64,000 nucleotides of DNA. Source: Candidatus Cloacimonetes bacterium 4572_55. GTDB lineage: Bacteria; 4572-55. Under the pieces are notes generated by a model. The model was given only the letters and a program-made list of their open reading frames with translations, searched no databases and was not told the DNA's origin. Within the stretch, counting starts at the first letter, position 1, and every line of letters starts with the position of its first letter. The position numbers and the translations under genes were made by a program. This document shows positions 1-8,143 of the stretch, one piece after another. The stretch covers positions 1 to 64,000 of the forward strand of contig NBMB01000004.1 in the NCBI GenBank assembly GCA_002084765.1. Direction: 5' to 3'.

Positions 1-105
1 GAAAATTTGGCAAAAAAGATATAATTCTTTAATTATCAATTCTTAATCTGCGATAATCTGCGTAATCTGCGGACCGATTTCCGTGATGACGAATAATCCA
101 GGCTT
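1..105 (+). repeat. Dispersed repeat copy R1 (9-bp TAATCTGCG core)
   Basis: First of three long copies of one dispersed repeat. It has an A/T-rich arm (about 1-45), then units of TAATCTGCG (about 45-72), then a flank that reads like GGAYCGATTTCCGTGATGAC and ends near GAATAATCCAGGC. The same order of segments is found inverted at 10013-10126 and direct at 23925-24003. It lies just upstream of the ankyrin gene. No coding potential and no transposase is seen. Confidence 0.8.
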
Positions 106-135
106 AATGTATAAAATAATGAAGGCGATTGGTAG

Positions 136-1035
136 ATGAAATTTTCTGGAAAACATGGCGAGACTGGCTTGATGCGGGCCGCTGAGATCGGCGACGCCGC
201 GGTCGCCAAAGAGTGGATTAACTTCGGAGCCGATGTGAACGAGAAAAATAATCTGGGCTGGACCAGCTTGATGATCTCGGCAAATTTTGGACGCTTTGAC
301 GTGTCCGAGCTTTTGATCCAAAAAGGCGCGGATGCCAACCTCTCTCACCACAGCGGAATCACACCGCTGATGATCGCGGCGGATTTTGGTGCTCCAGATA
401 CAGTCGATTTGCTTTTGAAGAGCGGCGCAAAGGTCAACGCTTTGAGCGAGAGCGGTCGATCGGCTCTGATGTTTGCCGCGGAGAACGGCCATATAGAAAT
501 AGTCGAGATGCTTATAGAAAACGGAGCGAATCCTGATCTTCAAACCAAAGAGGGCGATTCCGCTCTCTCGCTCGCGGAAAGGAAAAAACACTCCGCTGTC
601 TGCCGCTATCTCTCGGCAAGGATTTCCGACGATAGGGCTGGGAGCTACGCGCTCGCCGATTTATTGCCAGAAAGCGAGTTCCCAGACGAAATCGGTTTTC
701 TCCATTCACTTCTGCTCCCAAATGACGATGGTCTGGTGATATGGAGCCTGATTGATCAGAAAACAGGAAAAGAGATCGCTGAATTTTCTATCGAGGTCGA
801 TCAGTTGGAGAATCCAGAAGAGGACGCGATTGCGATTGCGCTCGCGGCCGCGGCTTGGAACGGCGGAGCGGGGATAACAGAGCTTAAAATTCCACAGGAA
901 ACGAGCGATGAATATGAGACCTGGGTCGCTGTTGACATATCGGATCATCCAGTCAAGATAGAAAAGCGGCTTGCAAAGAATGGGATCGAGGTGGAATCGG
1001 AGAGCGGAGCCATACTTATCTGCGGAATTAGTTGA
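136..1035 (+). CDS. Ankyrin repeat protein with unknown C-terminal domain
   Basis: A 299-residue protein. Residues about 8-158 form four full ankyrin repeats and a partial fifth, recognisable by recurring TPLMIAA-like helices and by GADVN or GANPD turns. Ankyrin repeats are protein-binding scaffolds. The C-terminal half (about 160-299) matches no family I know; it is acidic, with a hydrophobic AIAIALAAAAW stretch, and may be a separate globular domain. No signal peptide is present, so a cytoplasmic place is likely. The ribosome-binding site before ATG 136 is weak. The gene stands alone, with repeat R1 upstream and a hairpin downstream. The partner is unknown. Confidence 0.85.
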   Translation: MKFSGKHGETGLMRAAEIGDAAVAKEWINFGADVNEKNNLGWTSLMISANFGRFDVSELLIQKGADANLSHHSGITPLMIAADFGAPDTVDLLLKSGAKVNALSESGRSALMFAAENGHIEIVEMLIENGANPDLQTKEGDSALSLAERKKHSAVCRYLSARISDDRAGSYALADLLPESEFPDEIGFLHSLLLPNDDGLVIWSLIDQKTGKEIAEFSIEVDQLENPEEDAIAIALAAAAWNGGAGITELKIPQETSDEYETWVAVDISDHPVKIEKRLAKNGIEVESESGAILICGIS

Positions 1036-1045
1036 TATAAAAAAA

Positions 1046-1105
1046 CCAGCAGATCAGTCCTTATGACGACACAGAAGGCAAGCACCGTCAAAACCAATCT
1101 GCTGG
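1046..1105 (-). terminator. Nested hairpin, terminator-like on the minus strand
   Basis: CCAGCAGAT (1046-1054) pairs perfectly with ATCTGCTGG (1097-1105), and inside it TGACG (1064-1068) pairs with CGTCA (1086-1090). On the minus strand the stem is followed at once by seven U (complement of 1039-1045), as in an intrinsic terminator. No minus-strand gene lies upstream, so it may end a small RNA, or simply insulate the convergent ankyrin gene. Confidence 0.5.
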
Positions 1106-1348
1106 CCCGGGGGAATTTCTCTTTTTTTAAAAAATTCTATAAGCCAATAAGCGATTTTTAATTGCATAGACGGCTTTTCACTTCATGTGTTGGATCAATA
1201 AAAGAAATTTTTTATTTTTTTTTCTGCGCCATTTGGTTGTTTCAGATATATCGGCGAGCTGAACGCGCAAGCGGTCAAAAAAAACCTCAAAATCTGTATC
1301 AATCCATTTGATCCAGCGTCATTAACGCCCTATTTCAAGAGATTTTAC

Positions 1349-1376
1349 TTGACAAACAACGGTCGAATGATACATA
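1349..1376 (+). promoter_or_regulatory. Probable sigma70-type promoter of the nusA leader
   Basis: A perfect -35 TTGACA (1349-1354), then TACATA (1371-1376) after 16 bp, or CATATT after 18 bp. Transcription would begin near 1384, just before the hairpin at 1407, giving nusA a leader of about 200 nt. Confidence 0.55.
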
Positions 1377-1406
1377 TTACGCCGCACAACTAAATGGGTA
1401 CATGGG

Positions 1407-1440
1407 AAAAGTGGGTTTTTACCCACTTTTTTATTTTTAT
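1407..1440 (+). terminator. Intrinsic-terminator-like hairpin in the nusA leader
   Basis: AAAAGTGGGT (1407-1416) pairs over ten bases with ACCCACTTTT (1421-1430) around a TTTT loop, and is followed by a T-rich tail. It sits about 25 nt after the predicted transcription start and 140 nt before nusA, so it would act as an attenuator or end a very short RNA. Confidence 0.6.
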
Positions 1441-1581
1441 CCATATAAAAAAAGTGTGAATAATCGTTTGTAACTCTCACACCGATGATGAAACCCGGAC
1501 AGTAGGCGTGAGCTATCAGCAATCATAGCAATTGCGTTCATTCACGGCTTAAGGAAATAGTTTAGATCGGAGAATTATTGC

Positions 1582-2949
1582 ATGGTAAATTATGAGATCC
1601 TTGAGGCATTCGCTCAAATCATAAAAGAGAAAAAAATTGATCGAGAGTTTTTGATTGAAATTCTGGAGACAAGTATTCTTGCCGCGTCTCGAAAAAAGTT
1701 CGGTAACGAGCAGAATCTTGAGATCAAGATCGATGATTTATCAGGGGTGGTGGAAGTTTACTGTTATCGGACCGTTGTGAGTCAGATAGAAAATCCGAAT
1801 TACGAGGTTCTTCTTCGCAAGGCATTGAAATTAAACTCCAATGCAAAGATAGGCGGAGAGGTCAAGATGTTGATTCCGTTTGATGATTTCGGCAGGAATG
1901 CGGTTCAGAATATTCGCCAGATGGTGCTGCAACGGATACGCGAGGCGGAAAGAGAGAAGATTCATAAACAATATAGTCAGCGAATCGGCGAGGTGGTGAC
2001 CGGAGCCGTTCAGCAGGTGGATAAGGGCAATGTCATCATTAATATAGGGAATCGTATCGAGGCGATTATGCCGCGGAAGGAGCAAATCCAAAAAGAGCGG
2101 TTTTACCAAGGCGATACGGTTCGGGGAGTCATTGTTGATGTCACTCAGCCGGCAAAGGGACCCCAGATCGTCATTTCCAGAACCCATGATGATTTTCTCC
2201 GACGCCTGTTTGAATTGGAGGTTCCGGAGATATTCGAGGGCATGGTGCAGATCAAAAGCACTGCTCGAGATCCGGGGCATCGATCCAAGATCGCTGTTTT
2301 TTCTATTGACCCTCGGATTGATCCTATCGGCGCGTGCGTGGGTTACAAAGGCTCCAGAGTGCAGGCAGTTGTGAGAGAATTGTCCGGCGAGCGGATTGAC
2401 ATTGTTCCGTGGCATAGCGATCCCAAGCGGTTTGTCGCCAACTCCTTAAGTCCGGCTAAAATATCGAACATCATTCTTTTTGCAGAAAAGCGCACCATGA
2501 CTGTCATTGTCAATGACGACCAGCTCTCGCTGGCAATTGGAAAGAATGGTCTGAACGCCCGCCTGGGCGCAAAGTTGACGAACTGGCGGCTGGATTTGTT
2601 AGATAAAACGCAGTATGAAGAGCTTCTTCTCGAGGCCAAAGCCTCCGAAATCAGCCTGAGAGAATTGGAGGGCGTATCAGATGATTTGATCGATATTCTG
2701 TTTGAATTCGGTTTTGAGACGGTTCAAGACTTGGAGAATATGATGCCGGAAGAGCTGATGGAGCAAATCGAGGAATTGCATGAAGAAGACGCGGATATCA
2801 TTATTGATGTTGTGGACAGAATGCTGGACGCTTTAGAAGACGTGGATGAAGAGAATAAAGGGAAAGAGTCAGGCGATTCCGATAACGATGAAATTGAAGA
2901 AGAAAATGGAGACGATCCGAATAGCTCCAAAGAAAGCAGAAGTGGATAA
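1582..2949 (+). CDS. nusA: Transcription termination/antitermination factor NusA
   Basis: A 455-residue NusA, which binds RNA polymerase and nascent RNA and tunes pausing, termination and antitermination. The domains are in canonical order: N-terminal polymerase-binding domain (about 1-130), S1 domain (about 135-200, starting GEVVTGAVQQVDKGN), KH1 (about 215-280, with GYKGSRVQAV) and KH2 (about 285-345, with LAIGKNGLNARLGAKL). A helix-hairpin-helix-like segment (about 358-410) and an acidic tail rich in Glu and Asp follow. ATG 1582 has a GGAG site at proper spacing. infB follows after 328 bp. The usual rimP before nusA is missing. Regulation by the leader hairpin at 1407-1440 is an inference. 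Confidence 0.97.
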   Translation: MVNYEILEAFAQIIKEKKIDREFLIEILETSILAASRKKFGNEQNLEIKIDDLSGVVEVYCYRTVVSQIENPNYEVLLRKALKLNSNAKIGGEVKMLIPFDDFGRNAVQNIRQMVLQRIREAEREKIHKQYSQRIGEVVTGAVQQVDKGNVIINIGNRIEAIMPRKEQIQKERFYQGDTVRGVIVDVTQPAKGPQIVISRTHDDFLRRLFELEVPEIFEGMVQIKSTARDPGHRSKIAVFSIDPRIDPIGACVGYKGSRVQAVVRELSGERIDIVPWHSDPKRFVANSLSPAKISNIILFAEKRTMTVIVNDDQLSLAIGKNGLNARLGAKLTNWRLDLLDKTQYEELLLEAKASEISLRELEGVSDDLIDILFEFGFETVQDLENMMPEELMEQIEELHEEDADIIIDVVDRMLDALEDVDEENKGKESGDSDNDEIEEENGDDPNSSKESRSG

Positions 2950-3277
2950 AGGATCGAAAAATTTCGCCATAGAATTTCCGAAATAATGAGGTTTATTAAA
3001 TAGGGCGCGACTTTTCAATCATTTTTTGTTTAATACTTCATTCTAAAAAAAAGAAGTTCTTGACGAAAGGGACATTTTCTTATACTATTGTAATGTTTTA
3101 TGTTTTAATAAACAAGGCTTTCTCAAGAGAGTGCTGGAAATTGTTTTTTGACCGTCGGCAAAATAAAATTTTGTTGTTCCCTTTTTCGACGAATTGCAAA
3201 AAATGCGAAAGCCTCGGTTTAATTCCTATATTTGTTACTACGGGTGATGTTTTAGATCACAGTCGGGGGTGAGGGTT
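2950..3277. other. nusA-infB intergenic region
   Basis: It holds a promoter at 3060-3088 and a leader of about 180 nt for infB. I see no small gene: the one longer open frame here (3060-3272) overlaps the promoter and has no ribosome site. Confidence 0.6.
3060..3088 (+). promoter_or_regulatory. Probable sigma70-type promoter for infB
   Basis: TTGACG (3060-3065) and TACTAT (3083-3088) are separated by 17 bp; TATACT at 3081 is an alternative -10. This suggests that infB can be transcribed apart from nusA. Confidence 0.55.
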
Positions 3278-5764
3278 TTGTCAAAGAAGAGAGTTTATGA
3301 CGTATCCAAAGAATTAAAGATTTCTCAAAGAGACCTATTGGCCCTTATCAGAGATCTGGGAGGTAAAGTTCGCGGTCCAATGAGTATCGTTGACATCGCT
3401 ATGATTGCGAAAGTCAATGAATATCTCGAAGCGAAGCGGAAAGAAGTAGAGAAGCATGCCCAAAAGAAGGTCGAAAAAGAGAGGCGGTTGGCTGAAAAAG
3501 GTCTGAAAATTAAAAAAGAAAAAGAGAAAAAGGAAAGGGATCGTCAGAAAAAAGATAGCGATAAAAAATCTAGCCCAATTAGACAAAGAGATCCGCGTTA
3601 TAAGAAAAAAGAATCTCCGAAGGAACCTGTAAAAAAACAGGGCTTGGGTGAATCTGCCGTCGTTACCGCCCCTCCCACTCAGGAAAAAAGAAAACGTAGT
3701 AGGAGAAGACGACCCGAGAGGCCGGATGATGGATCCGTTTCCAAGAGTAGGCCCGTTCCAAAAACTGGACCTGTCTCCAAGAGTAGGCCCGTTCCAAAAA
3801 CTGGACCTGTCTCCAAGAGTAGGCCCGTTCCAAAAACTGGACCTGTCTCCAAGAGTAAGCCCGATCGAAAAAAGAAGATCCGGGAACGCGGCAAGAAAGA
3901 GGCTCTCCAGACGATCCGTAAAACAATGTCGGCTCCCGGTGGGATTTCTCGCCCCAGACGACAAAAAAAGCGGGTAAAAGAAGGCTTTACGATTGAAGAA
4001 GTGGCAAATGTGATCAATATCAGCGAGTTCACCTCTGTAGGAGAATTGGCAAATTTGATTGAGGTCTCGCCCGCGCAAGTGATCGCCAAGTGCATGGGAA
4101 TGGGCTTAATGGTCACGATCAATCAGAGGCTGGACGCAGATACAATTACAATGGTGGCGGACGAATTTGGTTATGAAGCGAATTTGGTTGATCCTTTTGT
4201 CGATTTTGCCGAGCAAACCAAAGAAGAGCAGGAAGAGGAACAAGAGGAAAATCTCCGAGAGCGCCCCCCGATTGTCACTGTGATGGGGCATGTCGATCAC
4301 GGCAAGACATCTTTGCTTGATTATATCCGAAATAGCAATATTACCGCCAAAGAGTTCGGCGGTATCACTCAGCATATTGGCGCGTATTCTATTGTGTACG
4401 AGGGGAATAAAATCACCTTTTTGGACACGCCCGGTCATCAAGCTTTCACAGGTATGCGGGCAAGAGGCGCGCAAGTGACCGACGTGGTTATTCTGATTAT
4501 CGCCGCAAGCGAGCGTGTCATGCCCCAAACTATTGAGGCAATTGATCACGCCAAAGCCGCGGACGTCCCGATTATTGTCGCTATCAATAAGATCGACTTA
4601 CCGACAGCCCACGCGGAACGAGTCCGACAGGATTTGACCAAATACGGAGTCATTGTCGAGGAATACGGAGGGGATGTTCCTTCCGTGGAAATATCCGCGA
4701 AAAAAGGAACTAATATAGATACGTTGTTGGAACTGGTTATGTTTCAGGCAGAATTGCTGGATCTGAAAGCCAATTATGAACGGAAGGCACAAGGCGTAAT
4801 TTTAGAATCTAGATTGGATCGGGGACGCGGTCCTGTAGCGACAGTCCTTATTAATAAAGGTGCCTTGCACGTCGGTGACAATTTTATTGCTGGAGATTAT
4901 TACGGTCGAGTACGGGCAATATTCGACGACATAGGCAAGCCAACGGAGAGTGCCGAACCATCCATGCCAGTAGAGGTGCTGGGGTTCAGCGGGATTCCAC
5001 AGACTGGCGACACCTTTAAGGTCGTTGAGGACGATCGGACAGCTCGGCAAATCAGCTCAAAACGTCAGTTGTTGAGGAGAGAACGAGACGTTGCGAGGAG
5101 ACCGCAAATCAATCTGGAAAATCTTTTTGAACAGATCAAATCCGGTATGCAGGAGCTTAATCTGATCATAAAAGCCGATACAATGGGTTCCGTGGAAGCG
5201 ATCAGCGACGCTTTGTTGAGATTGGGAAATGAGGAAATTAAGCTGAAAGTATTGCATCAGAGTATCGGTGAAGTGACGGAAAACGACGTCAATCTGGCAG
5301 TTGCCTCCAGAGCGATTATTGTCGGTTTTCATGTAACCGCGTCCTCCTCTGTTCGCGATTTAGCGCGTCAAAATAAAGTGGACATTCGCCCGTATCGGGT
5401 GATATTCGAAGCTGTTGACGATATCAAGAAGGCGATCGAAGGTCTTCTTCGACCAGAACTTCGAGAAGAGATTATCGGATTGGTGGAAATACGGGCGATA
5501 TTCTCGATTCCAAAACACGGTCAAATCGCTGGATGCTATGTCAAAGAGGGCGTGGTCAAACGAAACGCCAACGCCCGGGTGATCCGTGACGGTATTATTA
5601 TTCAAGAAGATCGACTAAGCAGTCTGAAGCGGTTTAAAGATGATGTGCGGGAGGTGGCGTCTGGTTTTGAATGCGGATTGGGGTTGCAGAACTTCTCGGA
5701 TATCAAAGCGGGCGATTTTATTGAATTTTTTGTGATAGAAGAGGTTGCCAGAAAGTTGGATTAA
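3278..5764 (+). CDS. infB: Translation initiation factor IF-2
   Basis: An 828-residue IF-2, the GTPase that places initiator tRNA on the ribosome. It begins with an IF2N domain (KKRVYDVSKELKIS), then a long Lys/Arg-rich linker, then a second IF2N-like segment (about 238-307). The G domain follows, with GHVDHGKT near 336, DTPGH and NKID, and then the beta-barrel and C-terminal tRNA-binding domains. I chose TTG 3278, because GGGGGTGA (3265-3272) is an almost perfect ribosome site 5 nt upstream and the protein then starts MSKKRVYDV as in the family. An in-frame GTG at 3269 lies inside that site. The linker holds a nearly identical 36-bp tandem repeat. rbfA and truB do not follow. Confidence 0.97.
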   Translation: MSKKRVYDVSKELKISQRDLLALIRDLGGKVRGPMSIVDIAMIAKVNEYLEAKRKEVEKHAQKKVEKERRLAEKGLKIKKEKEKKERDRQKKDSDKKSSPIRQRDPRYKKKESPKEPVKKQGLGESAVVTAPPTQEKRKRSRRRRPERPDDGSVSKSRPVPKTGPVSKSRPVPKTGPVSKSRPVPKTGPVSKSKPDRKKKIRERGKKEALQTIRKTMSAPGGISRPRRQKKRVKEGFTIEEVANVINISEFTSVGELANLIEVSPAQVIAKCMGMGLMVTINQRLDADTITMVADEFGYEANLVDPFVDFAEQTKEEQEEEQEENLRERPPIVTVMGHVDHGKTSLLDYIRNSNITAKEFGGITQHIGAYSIVYEGNKITFLDTPGHQAFTGMRARGAQVTDVVILIIAASERVMPQTIEAIDHAKAADVPIIVAINKIDLPTAHAERVRQDLTKYGVIVEEYGGDVPSVEISAKKGTNIDTLLELVMFQAELLDLKANYERKAQGVILESRLDRGRGPVATVLINKGALHVGDNFIAGDYYGRVRAIFDDIGKPTESAEPSMPVEVLGFSGIPQTGDTFKVVEDDRTARQISSKRQLLRRERDVARRPQINLENLFEQIKSGMQELNLIIKADTMGSVEAISDALLRLGNEEIKLKVLHQSIGEVTENDVNLAVASRAIIVGFHVTASSSVRDLARQNKVDIRPYRVIFEAVDDIKKAIEGLLRPELREEIIGLVEIRAIFSIPKHGQIAGCYVKEGVVKRNANARVIRDGIIIQEDRLSSLKRFKDDVREVASGFECGLGLQNFSDIKAGDFIEFFVIEEVARKLD
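3740..3860 (+). repeat. 36-bp in-frame tandem repeat inside infB
   Basis: Three full units (3740-3775, 3776-3811, 3812-3847) and the start of a fourth, each coding SKSRPVPKTGPV in the basic IF-2 linker. The units are identical in DNA, not only in protein, which points to recent amplification by slippage or unequal crossing-over. Confidence 0.9.
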
Positions 5765-5899
5765 TTCCGTCATTTCCTTTTTAAATTGAAATGCGTCCAT
5801 TTAAATAGGCTCTCGGATTTTTTTATCATGCGGTTTCGGTTCATTATTTCTCTTTAACTCACTTTTTATTTTTTATTCTTCGAGATAGAGGCTGATCCC

Positions 5900-6970
5900 A
5901 TGGCAGAATATAACAATGCGACGAAAGAGATTAACGTCAAGATCGTCTATTATGGCCCTGGACTTTGTGGCAAGACTACAAACTTGCAATATATCCACAG
6001 CAACGTGAACAAAGAAAACCGCGGCGAAATGATCGCCCTGGCTACAAAGACTGACCGAACGCTCTACTTCGACTTTTTGCCCATCCATGCCGGAACAATC
6101 CAAGGCTTTAAAACCCGATTTTTGCTCTATACCGTTCCCGGACAGGTCTATTATGATTCCACCCGAAAGGTTGTGCTTCGAGGCGCGGACGGCGTGATTT
6201 TTGTCGCGGATTCCTCCCCAGACCGAATGGAAGCCAACAGCGAAAGTCTTCGCAATCTGGATACAAATCTACGCGAACATAAAATGAATCTCAAGACTAT
6301 CCCCTGGGTCATGCAGCTCAATAAGCGGGATTTGGCAAACGCCTTGCCTGTGGAACAGATAATGGAAGAGATAAATACGTATAACGTCCCTGCGTTCAGG
6401 GGCTGCGCTGTCACCGGCGAAGGTGTGTTTGAAATCCTGCACCGATTGATTGGCATGACTATGAAGCATCTGAACCAAAAGGCTATTGACGCGCGACGCG
6501 GTGCTATATTCAACAGAGGGTCTCGCAAAAAAAAAGGAGAGACCCCGGACTTCGAAAATATGAACTGGTTCAGTGATCTGAGCAATCCGCCGAAATTAAA
6601 TTTGGAGACGGAAGTCAAGCTGGGAGATAAGCCAAAAACGAAAAAAATTAAGGAAGAGCCGCCCACGTCCGAGAGCCTCTCGATTGATCTCCCAGAGATT
6701 GACGTCCCATCTTCGATAACGATTGATTTGCCTGAGATTGATCAAGATATTGGCAATCTGTCTCTCCCCGTTCCTGAGAAACCTAAACCGATATCAATCC
6801 CCGCGCCGCCGCCGATCTCAAAAGGTCGAGACAAAAGAAGCGACAAGGTGTTGCGTGTCAGAAAAGCAATTGATCTGCCTCTGCAGATCAGAGAAATCCC
6901 TCGTCAAATTCAACTGAACCTCACCCTGAATATTAAACTCATCCCTTATAAACAAAAAAAATTAAAATAA
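5900..6970 (+). CDS. mglA: MglA-type small Ras-like GTPase with C-terminal extension
   Basis: A 356-residue protein. Residues 1-195 match the MglA family, polarity GTPases that control gliding or surface structures with a Roadblock GAP (MglB). Visible motifs are the P-loop GPGLCGKTT (19-27), the switch II TVPGQ (78-82, with the catalytic-loop Gln82 of the family) and NKRD (141-144). Beyond the usual length of about 195 residues lies a 160-residue extension. It is low in complexity, repeats DLPEID-like elements (about 258-285), contains PPPIS and ends in a basic tail of hydrophobic beta-like segments. The extension is unusual and may bind a partner or membrane. The gene lies 135 bp after infB and 14 bp before a Roadblock protein, which supports a GTPase-regulator pair. 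Confidence 0.92.
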   Translation: MAEYNNATKEINVKIVYYGPGLCGKTTNLQYIHSNVNKENRGEMIALATKTDRTLYFDFLPIHAGTIQGFKTRFLLYTVPGQVYYDSTRKVVLRGADGVIFVADSSPDRMEANSESLRNLDTNLREHKMNLKTIPWVMQLNKRDLANALPVEQIMEEINTYNVPAFRGCAVTGEGVFEILHRLIGMTMKHLNQKAIDARRGAIFNRGSRKKKGETPDFENMNWFSDLSNPPKLNLETEVKLGDKPKTKKIKEEPPTSESLSIDLPEIDVPSSITIDLPEIDQDIGNLSLPVPEKPKPISIPAPPPISKGRDKRSDKVLRVRKAIDLPLQIREIPRQIQLNLTLNIKLIPYKQKKLK

Positions 6971-6984
6971 TAGGATTGGCAGTC

Positions 6985-8004
6985 ATGGCTTTGACGGGTA
7001 ATTTAACGGAATTTAGTCTGCCTGATATTGTGCGGACCATCTCAAATGGAAAAAAATCGGGAATCCTTTCGATTAAAGGCGAAGTGGGCGTCGGCTTAGT
7101 TTATTTTCAAGGCGGGCGGGTCATTCAAGCGATTTCTCCGTTACGTCGAGAGAAAATCGGGGAATCTTTGATGAAAAAAGGACTGATCACCCGCCAACAA
7201 TTGGAAGACGCGCTTCAGACCCAAGAAGATCGGGGGAGAAATCAGCGAATCGGATCAATCTTGCTGGAAAAGGAGCTGATTTCGTCCGAATTGAATGAAG
7301 ATTCATTGCGGTATCAGGTCGAGGAAGCGTTCTATGATCTGATGGAATGGGTGATCGGATTTTATCGTTTTGATCCCAAATCGAATTTTAAAAATCCCGG
7401 TGTGATTCTTGACGTGGAACGTCTCCTGCATGAGGGAGAACGCCGATTGAAAGAAAAAACCAACGAGGTCGCTTCAGTTGAGATCGCGGAGGAGCCTGAT
7501 GACGAGGTCTCCGCCGCGATGTCTCGGTTGATCGCAGTCTATGGCGATGAGCTGGAAAGCGCGCTTCAAGAACTGGAGATCGCCGCTATCTCGCATATCC
7601 CAGAAGATGACGATACCGATGAGGAGTATTTTATATCGATCAAAGAGATTCTGGACGAGTTTCAAGAGATCGACGGAGTGAAATTGGCTCTAATTGTGGG
7701 GAAAAATGGAACCCTGCACGATTGCGCGGGAGATCCCGGCGATATCCATTTCACCTTAAGCGCAATGGCTGGAAATTCGTGGGGACTCCTGGAGTCTCTC
7801 GCAGAAAAAGTCGATGCGGACGACGCGCTTCAGCAGTCGTTTATCCAATTTTCTGGCTGTAGCTTTTTCATAAAAGCAATCACCGAGGATCGCATTCTTC
7901 TGATCGTTTCCGAACCGGAAGTCTCTGTCCAAACATTGATGAGCGCATATCTTGCTTTCCGCAAACAGATACGGTCTGCAATGAACCAAGTCGAAAGTTT
8001 ATAG
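6985..8004 (+). CDS. DUF4388 (PATAN) plus Roadblock/LC7 protein, MglB-like
   Basis: A 339-residue cytoplasmic protein. Residues 1-100 and beyond are DUF4388/PATAN-like (GNLTEFSLPDIVRTISNGKKSG). A second helical part (about 60-140) resembles the segment found in two-component adaptors. The C-terminal part (about 218-335), with GVKLALIVGKNGTLHDCAG, reads as a Roadblock/LC7 domain, the fold of MglB, the GAP for MglA. The preceding MglA gene is 14 bp away, so the two are probably co-translated. ATG 6985 is chosen because AGGA lies 9 nt upstream; TTG 6976 is in frame but overlaps that site. It may be an MglB that carries its own sensor or adaptor domain. GAP activity is inferred. Confidence 0.8.
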   Translation: MALTGNLTEFSLPDIVRTISNGKKSGILSIKGEVGVGLVYFQGGRVIQAISPLRREKIGESLMKKGLITRQQLEDALQTQEDRGRNQRIGSILLEKELISSELNEDSLRYQVEEAFYDLMEWVIGFYRFDPKSNFKNPGVILDVERLLHEGERRLKEKTNEVASVEIAEEPDDEVSAAMSRLIAVYGDELESALQELEIAAISHIPEDDDTDEEYFISIKEILDEFQEIDGVKLALIVGKNGTLHDCAGDPGDIHFTLSAMAGNSWGLLESLAEKVDADDALQQSFIQFSGCSFFIKAITEDRILLIVSEPEVSVQTLMSAYLAFRKQIRSAMNQVESL

Positions 8005-8013
8005 CCCAACCCA

Positions 8014-8071
8014 AAGAGTCCGCAGATTTCGCAGAAAAAGAGTCCGCAGATTTCGCAGAAAAAGAGTCCGC
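8014..8071. repeat. 24-bp tandem repeat, 2.4 units
   Basis: Units at 8014-8037 and 8038-8061 and a 10-bp stub. Each holds AGTCCGCAGATTTCGCAGAA, a shorter relative of the CGCAGATTACGCAGATT core of the dispersed repeats at 1, 10013 and 23925. It lies between two convergent genes. Confidence 0.8.
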
Positions 8072-8143
8072 TATGACATTCCTTTTTCGCGGCGCATCAA
8101 CCCGTTCGCTGGTCGGTCTGGAGCGGGAGTGATCCGTGAATGA

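Larger units (their letters stand above)
1036..1581. other. Non-coding stretch: structured element and nusA leader
   Basis: No convincing gene. The left part holds a nested hairpin (1046-1105). The middle is A/T rich. The right part holds a promoter-like pair at 1349-1376, an intrinsic-terminator-like hairpin at 1407-1440, and about 140 further bases of leader before nusA, including a GTGTGA/TCACAC inverted pair near 1455-1482. Confidence 0.6.
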
